A stretch of 49,887 nucleotides of DNA from RECG01 sp964444805 (GTDB taxonomy: Bacteria; Bacillota_I; Bacilli_A; Acholeplasmatales; Acholeplasmataceae), in assembly GCA_964444805.1 (NCBI GenBank), contig CAYUIK010000075.1:1-49887 (forward strand), read 5' to 3'. The notes under the pieces were generated by a model. The model searched no databases. It worked only from the letters and a program-made list of their open reading frames with translations, and was not told where the DNA came from. Made by a program: the position numbers and the translations under genes. Shown piece after piece: positions 22,008 to 30,843 of this stretch. The stretch's first letter is position 1, and the number at the start of each line of letters is the position of its first letter.

Positions 22008-24551
22008 ATGAAAAGACGCGCGTATTTATGGTTACTCGTCGCAGTTTTTGTTTTTTTGGTTTCTGCTTGTGAGGAACTCGAAGGCACGACTCTGACGAGC
22101 ATCACATTTGATGGTGTTGATGACGTAGTCCTGGAATTCGAAGAGACATTCAACGTTTTCACTGGGGTTACGGCGATCGGCAATGATGGGCAGGATTATA
22201 CCGACGAGATCACGTTCGAATCGACCTCGGACATTAGCGAGGAAGGCGACTTGAATACGACCGTGACGGGTGAACACGCGGTTCGTTACGAAGTGAGAAT
22301 CGACGATATCGTCGCACAGCACTGGCGTTACATTACGGTTGAACAACCGGGACGCCCTGAAGGTGAATATCTCATCAATGGCGATTTTTCACAAGGCACA
22401 ACGGGTTGGGAAGATGGCTTTTATGAGGCCGATGGCGCAGCATTGACACTTACAACCGAAGAAGGCGTTTTAGTTGCTGAAGTTGTTGTTGGAGCCAATA
22501 CATGGACACCACGTTTCGGACAACAAAACGTTCCCTTTGAACAAGGCGTAACCTATGAGATTTCTTTTGATGCGAAATCAAGCGTCGAAAAGACGATCAA
22601 CTTGCAAGTCGGTGAACTCATCGACGCGCCGCCTTATTTCATTGATTTCAAGGAGAATATCACGGTTCACCGTGTGATCACGACGGAATGGGATACGTAC
22701 AGCTACAAGTTCACGATGAATGAGGACAATCAAAATGGTGGTCCGCTCTTTGAACTGGGAACAATCGGTCAAGAAGCGCTAGACGCTACAATTTGGTTCG
22801 ATAACATGACGGTAACGGAAACGGAACCGGATGAAGACCTAGAAGGTCCGGTCATCAGTGGCTTGGTCGAATCGCTCAATATCAATGTTGGAAGCACATT
22901 CGATCCGCTCGCAGGTGTTACCGCTTTTGATGTTACCGATGGCGATGTCACGGATGAGATCAGCGTAACGATCGAGGATGCTGACGGTTTGGTTGTTGAA
23001 TCGGTCGACACGTCTGTAGACGGTGTCTTCACGGTCACTTATTTCGTTGAAGATTCGCTGGGGAACGAAACGGAAGAAGTCGTTACCGTTAACGTCGTCT
23101 CCTTGCTTTTCAAAGATCAAAATCTTGTTGTAAACGGTGATTTCGCAACGCCGCTCGATGCAGAAACACCCATTTGGGGTCTTTGGTCACAGGATTGGGG
23201 TGCTGCACCGGTCGTTGTTGCTGATCACGATGACGAAGCCGGAACACTTGCGCTCGATATTACCGGTGGTGGCGATGCCGCATGGGCCGTTCAACTCTTC
23301 CAAGAAGGCATAACGCTCGAACAAGGCGTCACGTACCGTGCTCAGTTCACGGCAACCACTACGGCAGAACGCTCGATCAATCTTGCAATCGGTCATGGTG
23401 ACTGGGTCGAATATGCGAGACAAGATGAAATCATGATCGGAACGGAACAGGATACGTATGAAGTAATCTTTACCGTAACGAAACCGACGCATGACGTCAA
23501 ACTCGTCTTCGAACTCGGAACTACGGCGAACTTTGCGGATGGAACGATCACGTTCGAAAACGTGGAAATCAATCCGCTTGATGCCGAACCGATTATACCG
23601 AATGGTGATTTTGGACTGATCGGCTGGCGTGCATTCTTCAATGACTGGGAAGGAACGGTCGGATCGAGTGCGATCATCGACGGTGAATTCGTCATGACGA
23701 TCAATACTTACAATGATACCGGTGCCAATTGGACACTGCAATTGATTCAAGATGGCGTCGCCATGGGCGGATCCCAAGAAAACGGATTACTCGAATTATT
23801 GCCGGATACGACCTATACGTTCTCTTTCGATGCGTATGCTTCGGAAGACGTCACGATTAGACCAGTGATTGCTACCGTTGGCGTATGGGCTAATTTCCTT
23901 GCTGAAGAGGATGAGTTTGTTACGTTGACCGCCGATAAGACGACTTATACGATGTCGTTTACGACACCTGCTGAATTACCTGGCAATGAGGTTCTTAAGT
24001 TTGAATTCGGTGATGCGTTTGAAAGTTTCACCGATGAAGAACACTTTATCGCTTTTGACAACATCCAGATCATGGATAGCGAAGAAGTTGCGATCGACAG
24101 TGTCTTCAATGGTGACTTTGAAACCGTTCTCTATCACACCTATGATAATGCCGGTGGTGGCGAAGGGTCGATGGTGCTTACTGAAGATGGCGCACTCGTT
24201 ACCGTAACGGCAATGGGCGAGGCGTATCAACCACACGTCTATGATATGATCGATGCGCTCGAACCAGGCGATTATCAACTCGTGCTCCGCTTAACAGCAA
24301 GCGTCGCTCGCGATCTTAGAATGAATCTCATTCTTCCGGATGCCGGTTGGATTTCAATCCTTCCCGATACGAAGTATGATTTCGCGGTCAATGCCGATGA
24401 AGAAATGGCATTCGTGGTCGATTTCACGATCGATGAGAGAGTTACGAATCTTAAATTCGAGCTCGATTTCGGTAATCTTGGCGAAGGATTCGTTTCCGAA
24501 ACAGGAGAGTTCATCATACATGAAATCCTTCTCTACCCTGTTCTGGGTTAG
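22008..24551 (+). CDS. Multi-domain carbohydrate-binding surface lipoprotein
   Basis: This 847-aa lipoprotein (lipobox VSAC, Cys21) has no catalytic motif that I can find. Two Ig-like segments of the DUF5011 type are at about 28-112 and 278-365 (DVTDGDVTDEISV). Four CBM4/9-like jelly-roll modules each open with a NGDF motif: about 119-275, 371-525, 527-690 and 697-847. Recurring phrases such as FEQGVTYEISFDA and LEQGVTYRAQF support homology among them. The protein is likely to hold glucan chains at the cell surface for the GH16 enzyme and the binding proteins encoded downstream. It is the first gene of the import operon, with a very strong GGAGGAGG ribosome site, so it should be abundant. A paralogue with three such modules is at 46174. 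Confidence 0.82.
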   Translation: MKRRAYLWLLVAVFVFLVSACEELEGTTLTSITFDGVDDVVLEFEETFNVFTGVTAIGNDGQDYTDEITFESTSDISEEGDLNTTVTGEHAVRYEVRIDDIVAQHWRYITVEQPGRPEGEYLINGDFSQGTTGWEDGFYEADGAALTLTTEEGVLVAEVVVGANTWTPRFGQQNVPFEQGVTYEISFDAKSSVEKTINLQVGELIDAPPYFIDFKENITVHRVITTEWDTYSYKFTMNEDNQNGGPLFELGTIGQEALDATIWFDNMTVTETEPDEDLEGPVISGLVESLNINVGSTFDPLAGVTAFDVTDGDVTDEISVTIEDADGLVVESVDTSVDGVFTVTYFVEDSLGNETEEVVTVNVVSLLFKDQNLVVNGDFATPLDAETPIWGLWSQDWGAAPVVVADHDDEAGTLALDITGGGDAAWAVQLFQEGITLEQGVTYRAQFTATTTAERSINLAIGHGDWVEYARQDEIMIGTEQDTYEVIFTVTKPTHDVKLVFELGTTANFADGTITFENVEINPLDAEPIIPNGDFGLIGWRAFFNDWEGTVGSSAIIDGEFVMTINTYNDTGANWTLQLIQDGVAMGGSQENGLLELLPDTTYTFSFDAYASEDVTIRPVIATVGVWANFLAEEDEFVTLTADKTTYTMSFTTPAELPGNEVLKFEFGDAFESFTDEEHFIAFDNIQIMDSEEVAIDSVFNGDFETVLYHTYDNAGGGEGSMVLTEDGALVTVTAMGEAYQPHVYDMIDALEPGDYQLVLRLTASVARDLRMNLILPDAGWISILPDTKYDFAVNADEEMAFVVDFTIDERVTNLKFELDFGNLGEGFVSETGEFIIHEILLYPVLG

Positions 24552-24560
24552 GAGGCTGAC

Positions 24561-25991
24561 ATGAAACGACTATTACTCGTATTTATCCTTATGATTTCGG
24601 TCTTCACGCTGATCGCTTGCGGTAATGGTGATGACAGCGATGACGTGCAACGCATCGCCCTGACCTATGCGGACTGGGGTGGTGCCGCTTTCAATCAGAA
24701 GATGATCGATAAGTTCATGGAAGCCAATCCGGATATTCGCGTGACACTTGCCAAGAACATTTCGGGAACCGGTGCCGAATTTACCGGCAATCTCATTACG
24801 GCTGCACAATCGGGACTTTTGCCGGATGTGTTCGCGACGGATAATGTGCCGACAGTGATCAATGCTGGCTTGACGCTCGATGTCGCTGACCTTTGGGATG
24901 CCGATCAGGACACGCCTTACGTTTATGATAATATCGCTTTAACCGGAGTTTACAATGGCAAGCGCTACGCCGTTCCTTCGTTTCAGTTTTTGAAGGGAAT
25001 CATGATCAATCTCGATATTTTCGAACGAGCGAACTTGTTTACGACAGATGACTATCGCATCGACCAAAACGGATACCCGGTTAAGGATTGGACGTTTGAG
25101 GAATTCGTCAACATCGCGCATGAAATCAAAAACTTCGATTTGGAGAACACCGAAAACCTCGTCCTTGGCCTTGACACCTGGTATGGTGCTCCCGATTTCC
25201 AACAGGTTTGGCCGATGATGCACGATGAAGACGTACAATATGATACGTGGGATGGTACTCAGTTTCATTATACGTCTGAGGATTGGATCGCGGCAATGCA
25301 AGAAAAAGTTGCCCTTCATCAATTGACCGACGGTACGACGACCCGCTTCACACCGGAAGATCTCGAAGAACACGAAGCGCTGCAAGGCTATCTCATTCAA
25401 ACGGGGTATGCAGCGATGGATATCGAAGGATCCTGGCAGTTTTGGGTCATCAACGAAGCCGCTGAAGACAACATTAATCTTGGTTTTTGGCCCTATCCAC
25501 AAGGTGATGCCGGCTTCTTCCCACCGACGATTCTCGATTATCAGTGTGTTTCGAGTCAAACGGAGTACCCTGAAGAAGCATTCGAGTTAGCGAAGTGGAT
25601 GACATTCGGACAGGAAGGCTGGAATGCGCGTCTCGAAATTCTCGAGGAAGAACGCGACGAAGCGCTTGATGCTGGCGAAATGCCTGCGTATCTCGATCGC
25701 TTCCCAGTCGCCGATTATCCGGGTGTTTGGGACCGTGTTGAAACACTGGTTGACGGTATTGAAGGCATTGAAGCAACATTCGATCGCATTGAACACGCCA
25801 AACCAGACCTCGACAAGTGGCTACCCGGTTATAAAGATTTGTGGGCCTGGATCAATGACCCTGAGAATCCTTACAATTGGGAAAATCTCGTTGCCGAAGG
25901 ACCCGCATCGGTCGCTACATATGCCCAGGAATGGGAAAATAAGGCGAATGAGCTTGTCCAGGAAAAACTGGAAACAATCGGTAGTGAATAA
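24561..25991 (+). CDS. Sugar ABC transporter substrate-binding lipoprotein
   Basis: This 476-aa family-1 solute-binding protein has lipobox LIAC (Cys20), an acidic tether, and then the mature two-lobe fold starting IALTYADWGG. Typical segments are QSGLLPDVFATDNV (about 87-100) and GYAAMDIEGSWQFW (about 282-295). It lies 9 bp after the CBM lipoprotein and upstream of the permeases, with AGGAGG before its ATG. Its length is slightly above the usual 420-440 aa, consistent with oligosaccharide binding. In this operon the likely ligand is a beta-glucan oligosaccharide (inference). A 13-bp perfect hairpin follows the gene. Confidence 0.9.
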   Translation: MKRLLLVFILMISVFTLIACGNGDDSDDVQRIALTYADWGGAAFNQKMIDKFMEANPDIRVTLAKNISGTGAEFTGNLITAAQSGLLPDVFATDNVPTVINAGLTLDVADLWDADQDTPYVYDNIALTGVYNGKRYAVPSFQFLKGIMINLDIFERANLFTTDDYRIDQNGYPVKDWTFEEFVNIAHEIKNFDLENTENLVLGLDTWYGAPDFQQVWPMMHDEDVQYDTWDGTQFHYTSEDWIAAMQEKVALHQLTDGTTTRFTPEDLEEHEALQGYLIQTGYAAMDIEGSWQFWVINEAAEDNINLGFWPYPQGDAGFFPPTILDYQCVSSQTEYPEEAFELAKWMTFGQEGWNARLEILEEERDEALDAGEMPAYLDRFPVADYPGVWDRVETLVDGIEGIEATFDRIEHAKPDLDKWLPGYKDLWAWINDPENPYNWENLVAEGPASVATYAQEWENKANELVQEKLETIGSE

Positions 25992-26004
25992 CGAATAAGA
26001 GGAC

Positions 26005-26033
26005 TTAAGGGAGAGAATCGTTCTCTCCCTTAA
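26005..26033 (+). other. 13-bp perfect intercistronic hairpin without a T-run
   Basis: The arms at 26005-26017 and 26021-26033 are exact inverted repeats around TCG. No U-tract follows, so full termination is unlikely. Its place directly after the binding-protein gene suggests 3'-end protection that would keep that message in excess over the permease messages. Confidence 0.7.
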
Positions 26034-26053
26034 TCCCATGTGTTGGAGGTAAT

Positions 26054-29000
26054 ATGGGTAGTTTAATCGCGCGACTCAGACACATAAGCGTCAAAAAGTG
26101 GGTGACCATACTCATTCTTTTCGCGGTCGCATTTTTTCTTGTGGCTTCTTTTTTTAGACGTCAATCACTCGATGATTTTTTTGAGTCCCATACGCTTTCA
26201 TATGATTATGAAGATGTACGTTCGGTGGATGACAATCGGATCAAGACGTATTCGGCATTGCAAGAAGACTATGCACGCGAAGGGCTCGAAAAATCGGATG
26301 TCGATCACGAGATCGCGATCGATGATATGGCGGGAAAACGGATCGGTTCGATGGATGCCCTTTATGGCGATATCGTGGGTTCATATGACCGAAACGGAGA
26401 TACGGACGTGTTTTTGCTCGATTCCGATCATTCAGTCACATTCACGCATCCGTTTGCCGGGGTCGGACTCTATCACTTCGCGATCGATTACTATGACTTT
26501 GAAAACACGATTGAAAGCGCACAGATCGACATACGAATCAACGGTGAAAATCCTTTTTTTGAGAGCCAGACGATCGTTTTACCGGCCGAATGGCAGTTTT
26601 CAGGTGACTTTTTAATCGACCGTTATGGTAACGATATTCAACCGAGTTCCGAAAAGATCAAGACATGGCGTCATCGTAAAATCAATGACTATAGGGGAAT
26701 GCATCCGGGTTTATTCGCATTCCGTCTCAGAGAGGGAGATGTTGTCGAGATTGGCTATGGAAACAGTCCGCTCTTGATCGGTAACATCGATTATGTTCCT
26801 GCTGAAGATATGCCTTCCTACGAGGACTATCTCGCTGAACACGGATCATATGATGTCGTCAACGAGACGATCAATCTATCCGCTCGCATGATGGACAGTC
26901 GGACGGAACCGTCCGTTCATCTTCGGGCAGAACAGGATCCCTCCAACCTTTTCTACGACACGCAATTTCTCAAACTCAACACCATCTTCGGAGAGTCTTG
27001 GCGAAATGGCGGTCAAGCGGTAACGTATCGCTTTACCGTGCCAGAAACGGGTTATTATCACGTGTCCTTCAAATACCGGCAATACATCATCAAGGACTTA
27101 CCCGCCTTCCGTAAGATTAAGGTCAATGGTGACGTGCCGTTTGACCTTTTGGAGAGTTATGCATTCCCGTATACGATGTCATTTTTAAATCGGACGCTCG
27201 TCGATGAAAAGGGCGATCCCCTATCGCTTTTCTTTGAAGAAGGCGAACATACGATTACGCTCGAAGCGGTCAACTATCCTTACCGAAAAACGATCGAAAC
27301 CATCCGATTCGCGATGGCCGAAATCCAGTCTCTCGCGCTGCGAATCAAACGATATACGAGCGGAGGAACCGATCGTTATCGGGATTGGGATATTGAAACG
27401 TACTTTCCTGATGCAGAATCCGATATCAAGCATTTGGCGACCTTATTGGAAGAGACCTATGATGATTTGCTTACGCTCTCTGATGTCGATTCACCATCGG
27501 AGATCGGAAATCTTAAAGTCGCCGCTTCGCGCCTGGAAAAAATCGCTGAAAACATCAATCAGTTGCCAGCCAAAATGGTTCAGTTTTCGGATGGTGATTC
27601 TTCGGTTAACCATATTCTCGGGCAACTCATGCAAAATTTGATGCGTTCGAACCTTGAACTGGAACGAACGGTTATCCACGGAACAAAGGATATCGACAAG
27701 CCCTATGCGAACATCTTTGTCCGCCTGATCGAAAGCAGTAAAAGGCTCGTCCTCTCGTTTATTAACAACCCCTACAGTACAACCAAACGGAGCGACAACG
27801 AGCTCATGGTATGGGTCAATCATCCCCGACAATACATCGAGATCATGCAAACACTGATCGATCAGAAATATCCGGGTATGGACGTAACGCTTTCACAGAT
27901 GCCCGATCAGAACAAGCTCATTCTCGCCAATACGAGCGGGCAAGCACCCGATATCGCCATCGGTGTCGACCATTGGATTCCCTATGAATTCGCCATTCGT
28001 GAGGCTTCGCTCGATTTGCGACAGTTTTCCGGTTACGAAGACCTCGTGCAAAACTTTACCAAAGGGGCGATCATACCTTTCGTGTTCGAAGAAGGTGTTT
28101 ACGGATTACCGGGAACACAAAATTTCTGGGTCACGTTCTACCGTAAGGACATTCTTGAAAGTATTGGTATCACGGATATTCCCCAAACGTGGGAAGAAAT
28201 TATCGCGATCTTGCCGCTGCTGCAAAGCTACGGTATGAACTATTACGTTCCCCTCGCCCAGTTCAGCGGTCTCAAACCGTTCGTGGCGACTTTGCCCTTC
28301 ATCTATCAGTTCGGGGGCGATCTCTATACGGAAGACGGTATGCAAACCAACATTAACAGCGAAGAGACGCTGGAAGGTATTCGTCTGATGTCCGAACTCT
28401 TCACGCTCTACAATATGCCCAAATTCGTCGGAAATTTTTACAATCATTTCCGTTACGGCATGTTGCCAATTGGAATTAGCGACTTATCGACCTATGTTCT
28501 CTTGCAGACTGCGGCATCCGAACTCGACGGATTATGGGGTATGGATCTTCACCCAGGACATTATGATGAGGAAAAGGATGAGATCATTCGCTATTCCGCT
28601 GTCGGCAGTCAGTCCAATATGATTCTTAGTTCAACGGAATATCCGGAAGAATCGTTCGATTTTTTCAGTTGGTGGATGTCTACGGAAATACAGACCGAGT
28701 TCGCCTTTCTCATTCAAAGTACGTATGGCCAACAATACTTTTGGAACTCAGCGAACGTAAGTGCCTTTGCGCAGTCACCGATGCCAACCGAGTACAAAGA
28801 CGTCATTCTCGAACTGTGGGAATACGGCATCGAAGCCTCGCGTATCCCAGGCAATTACATGGTCGAACGCGAGATCAGCAACGCCTGGACGAAAATCGTC
28901 TTTGAAGGCGTCAACCCGCGGCAAGCACTCGATGAGGCGGTACGTATCTCGAACCGCGAGATCCTTTACAAAATGGGTGAGTTTGGCTATACGAAAGATG

Positions 29001-29077
29001 GCGTCGTCATAAAACCTTATACCGTTCCAAGTATCTATAACATCGACGATTGGTTGACGGAGGTTCATAATGATTAG
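26054..29077 (+). CDS. Membrane-tethered binding protein: N-terminal beta-sandwich modules fused to a solute-binding domain
   Basis: This 1007-aa protein is anchored by one N-terminal membrane segment (about 16-34, WVTILILFAVAFFLVASFF). It has no lipobox cysteine, so it stays membrane-embedded. Two putative beta-sandwich, carbohydrate-binding-like regions follow (about 110-265, and about 280-435 with TGYYHVSFKYRQ), then a helical spacer (about 450-575). A family-1 solute-binding domain ends the protein (about 580-1000), recognisable from QAPDIAIGVDHW, VYGLPGTQNFWVTFYRKDI and TDIPQTWEEII. It is therefore a second binding protein for the same transporter, with an added glucan-contact region. 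Its stop overlaps the next permease start by 8 bp. I know of no named family for the full architecture. Confidence 0.8.
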   Translation: MGSLIARLRHISVKKWVTILILFAVAFFLVASFFRRQSLDDFFESHTLSYDYEDVRSVDDNRIKTYSALQEDYAREGLEKSDVDHEIAIDDMAGKRIGSMDALYGDIVGSYDRNGDTDVFLLDSDHSVTFTHPFAGVGLYHFAIDYYDFENTIESAQIDIRINGENPFFESQTIVLPAEWQFSGDFLIDRYGNDIQPSSEKIKTWRHRKINDYRGMHPGLFAFRLREGDVVEIGYGNSPLLIGNIDYVPAEDMPSYEDYLAEHGSYDVVNETINLSARMMDSRTEPSVHLRAEQDPSNLFYDTQFLKLNTIFGESWRNGGQAVTYRFTVPETGYYHVSFKYRQYIIKDLPAFRKIKVNGDVPFDLLESYAFPYTMSFLNRTLVDEKGDPLSLFFEEGEHTITLEAVNYPYRKTIETIRFAMAEIQSLALRIKRYTSGGTDRYRDWDIETYFPDAESDIKHLATLLEETYDDLLTLSDVDSPSEIGNLKVAASRLEKIAENINQLPAKMVQFSDGDSSVNHILGQLMQNLMRSNLELERTVIHGTKDIDKPYANIFVRLIESSKRLVLSFINNPYSTTKRSDNELMVWVNHPRQYIEIMQTLIDQKYPGMDVTLSQMPDQNKLILANTSGQAPDIAIGVDHWIPYEFAIREASLDLRQFSGYEDLVQNFTKGAIIPFVFEEGVYGLPGTQNFWVTFYRKDILESIGITDIPQTWEEIIAILPLLQSYGMNYYVPLAQFSGLKPFVATLPFIYQFGGDLYTEDGMQTNINSEETLEGIRLMSELFTLYNMPKFVGNFYNHFRYGMLPIGISDLSTYVLLQTAASELDGLWGMDLHPGHYDEEKDEIIRYSAVGSQSNMILSSTEYPEESFDFFSWWMSTEIQTEFAFLIQSTYGQQYFWNSANVSAFAQSPMPTEYKDVILELWEYGIEASRIPGNYMVEREISNAWTKIVFEGVNPRQALDEAVRISNREILYKMGEFGYTKDGVVIKPYTVPSIYNIDDWLTEVHND

Positions 29078-29954
29078 ACGCATGAATCGTCCGGCCTGGT
29101 TCATCCTGCCCTATTGGACCTTGTTTGCCGTTTTTGTAATCATACCGGTGCTCGCAGCCGTCTTCCTCTCATTCACGTATTTTAACGCGATCCAGATGCC
29201 TCGTTTCATCGGTATAACGAACTATATCGAGCTCATCACAATGGACACGGTCTTCATGCAATATGTCCTGTCGAATACGCTCAGGTTCGCCTTGATCGTT
29301 GGACCTGTTGGTTATCTCGCCGCTTTCTTTTTGGCGTGGATGCTCGCACAGATCTCACCCAAACCGCGAACCGTTCTTGCCATCATTCTCTATTCGCCAT
29401 CGTTGACGATGGGGGTCGCTATGGCATCGATGTGGCGAATTATTTTTTCGGATGACGCCCAGGGCTACTTAAACAGTCTATTGATGAACTGGGGTATTAT
29501 TCTCGAACCGATTCAGTTCTTGCAGTCGCCGCAATACTTGATGACGATCATGATTATCGTCTCGCTCTGGAGCAGCATGGGTGTCGGGTTTTTGGCTATG
29601 CTTGCTGGTGTATTGAATATCGATCAGACCCTTTACGAAGCGGCTTATGTTGACGGTATCCGAAATCGAGCACAGGAAATCTTCTATATTACAATCCCTT
29701 CGATGAAACCGCAGATGCTCTTCGGTGCCGTCATGGCAGTCGTAACGACATTCCAAGCAGGGATGATCGGTGTGCAGTTATCGGGGTCGAATCCGACGCC
29801 ACAATATGCCGGTCAGTTAATCGTCAACCACATCGAGGACTTCGGTTTTATTCGCTATATGATGGGCTACGCGGCGACGATCAGCGTCGTGCTACTCTTG
29901 CTGGTCTATTTCATATCGAAGGTAACCTGGAGCATTCTTGGGGAGAGGGAGTGA
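29070..29954 (+). CDS. Carbohydrate ABC transporter permease, pair 1 (MalF type)
   Basis: This 294-aa CUT1 permease has six predicted membrane segments, beginning FILPYWTLFAVFVIIPVLAA (about 11-30). The EAA loop is around 185-205 (TLYEAAYVDGIRNRAQEIFY). It overlaps the membrane-tethered binding-protein gene by 8 bp, indicating a dedicated partnership. It is followed after 4 bp by the MalG-type subunit. As elsewhere in the window, no ATPase gene accompanies it. Confidence 0.92.
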   Translation: MIRRMNRPAWFILPYWTLFAVFVIIPVLAAVFLSFTYFNAIQMPRFIGITNYIELITMDTVFMQYVLSNTLRFALIVGPVGYLAAFFLAWMLAQISPKPRTVLAIILYSPSLTMGVAMASMWRIIFSDDAQGYLNSLLMNWGIILEPIQFLQSPQYLMTIMIIVSLWSSMGVGFLAMLAGVLNIDQTLYEAAYVDGIRNRAQEIFYITIPSMKPQMLFGAVMAVVTTFQAGMIGVQLSGSNPTPQYAGQLIVNHIEDFGFIRYMMGYAATISVVLLLLVYFISKVTWSILGERE

Positions 29955-29958
29955 TCCG

Positions 29959-30843
29959 ATGAAAAAGAAATCCTCATTCGAAGGAACAAAAATCAATCCC
30001 AAGCGTTTTCACCGCAGCCAACTCAAGTTCTACGCTTTTCTTATACCGTTTTCGACCTTGATGTTGTTGCCGATACTCTTTATTTTCAATCATGCTTTCA
30101 AACCGCAAAGCGAACTGTTCGCCTATCCACCTCGTTTCTTCGTTCGGCGTCCGACGTTCGACAATTTCATGGAACTCTCACGCTTGACGGGATCGTCTGG
30201 AGTGCCTTTTTCCCGCTATCTCGTCAACAGTCTTTTTGTCACTGGTCTTGGCGTATTTCTAGCAATCATGATCACGTCTTTGTCCGCCTACGGGCTTTCC
30301 AAACTTAAGTTTAAGGGTAAGAAGTTTCTTTTCGAACTCAATACGCTCGCACTGATGTTCGTGCCGATCGCCGTTTTGATCCCGCGCTACCTGATCATCG
30401 CCCAAAGTGGGCTAATCGATACGTACATGGCTCATATTCTTCCGATTGTCGTGATGCCGGTTGCCATGTTTTTGATCAAGCAGTTCATCGACCAAACACC
30501 GAATGAACTCATCGAATCCGCGAAAATTGATGGAGCCTCAGAAATGGAAATCTTCCTAAAAATCATCTTTCCGATCATACTTCCGGCTGTTGCCACAGTG
30601 GGGATTCTTTCCTTTCAGGCGATCTGGAACGATACGACGACTTCGGTTTTGTATATCAATGATGAAAGCAAGCGCACGCTTGCCTTCTACATGATGAGTC
30701 TTACGTCCCTACAGGGAAATCGTGTTGCCGGTCAAGGGATGGCGGCAGCGGCGAGTCTGATCATGTTCGTACCGAATCTCCTCTTGTTCATCATCCTGCA
30801 AAGCAAGGTCATGAACACGATGGCTCACTCGGGAATCAAATGA
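29959..30843 (+). CDS. Carbohydrate ABC transporter permease, pair 1 (MalG type)
   Basis: This 294-aa CUT1 permease starts at the ATG at 29959; an in-frame ATG at 29938 lies inside the previous gene, and GGGAGAGGGAG sits just ahead of the chosen start. Membrane segment one is FYAFLIPFSTLMLLPILFIF (about 24-43). The EAA loop is around 184-205 (ELIESAKIDGASEMEIFLKI). The next gene starts at 30840 with a 4-bp ATGA overlap, so the NHL/Yip1 protein is made in step with this permease. Confidence 0.92.
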   Translation: MKKKSSFEGTKINPKRFHRSQLKFYAFLIPFSTLMLLPILFIFNHAFKPQSELFAYPPRFFVRRPTFDNFMELSRLTGSSGVPFSRYLVNSLFVTGLGVFLAIMITSLSAYGLSKLKFKGKKFLFELNTLALMFVPIAVLIPRYLIIAQSGLIDTYMAHILPIVVMPVAMFLIKQFIDQTPNELIESAKIDGASEMEIFLKIIFPIILPAVATVGILSFQAIWNDTTTSVLYINDESKRTLAFYMMSLTSLQGNRVAGQGMAAAASLIMFVPNLLLFIILQSKVMNTMAHSGIK

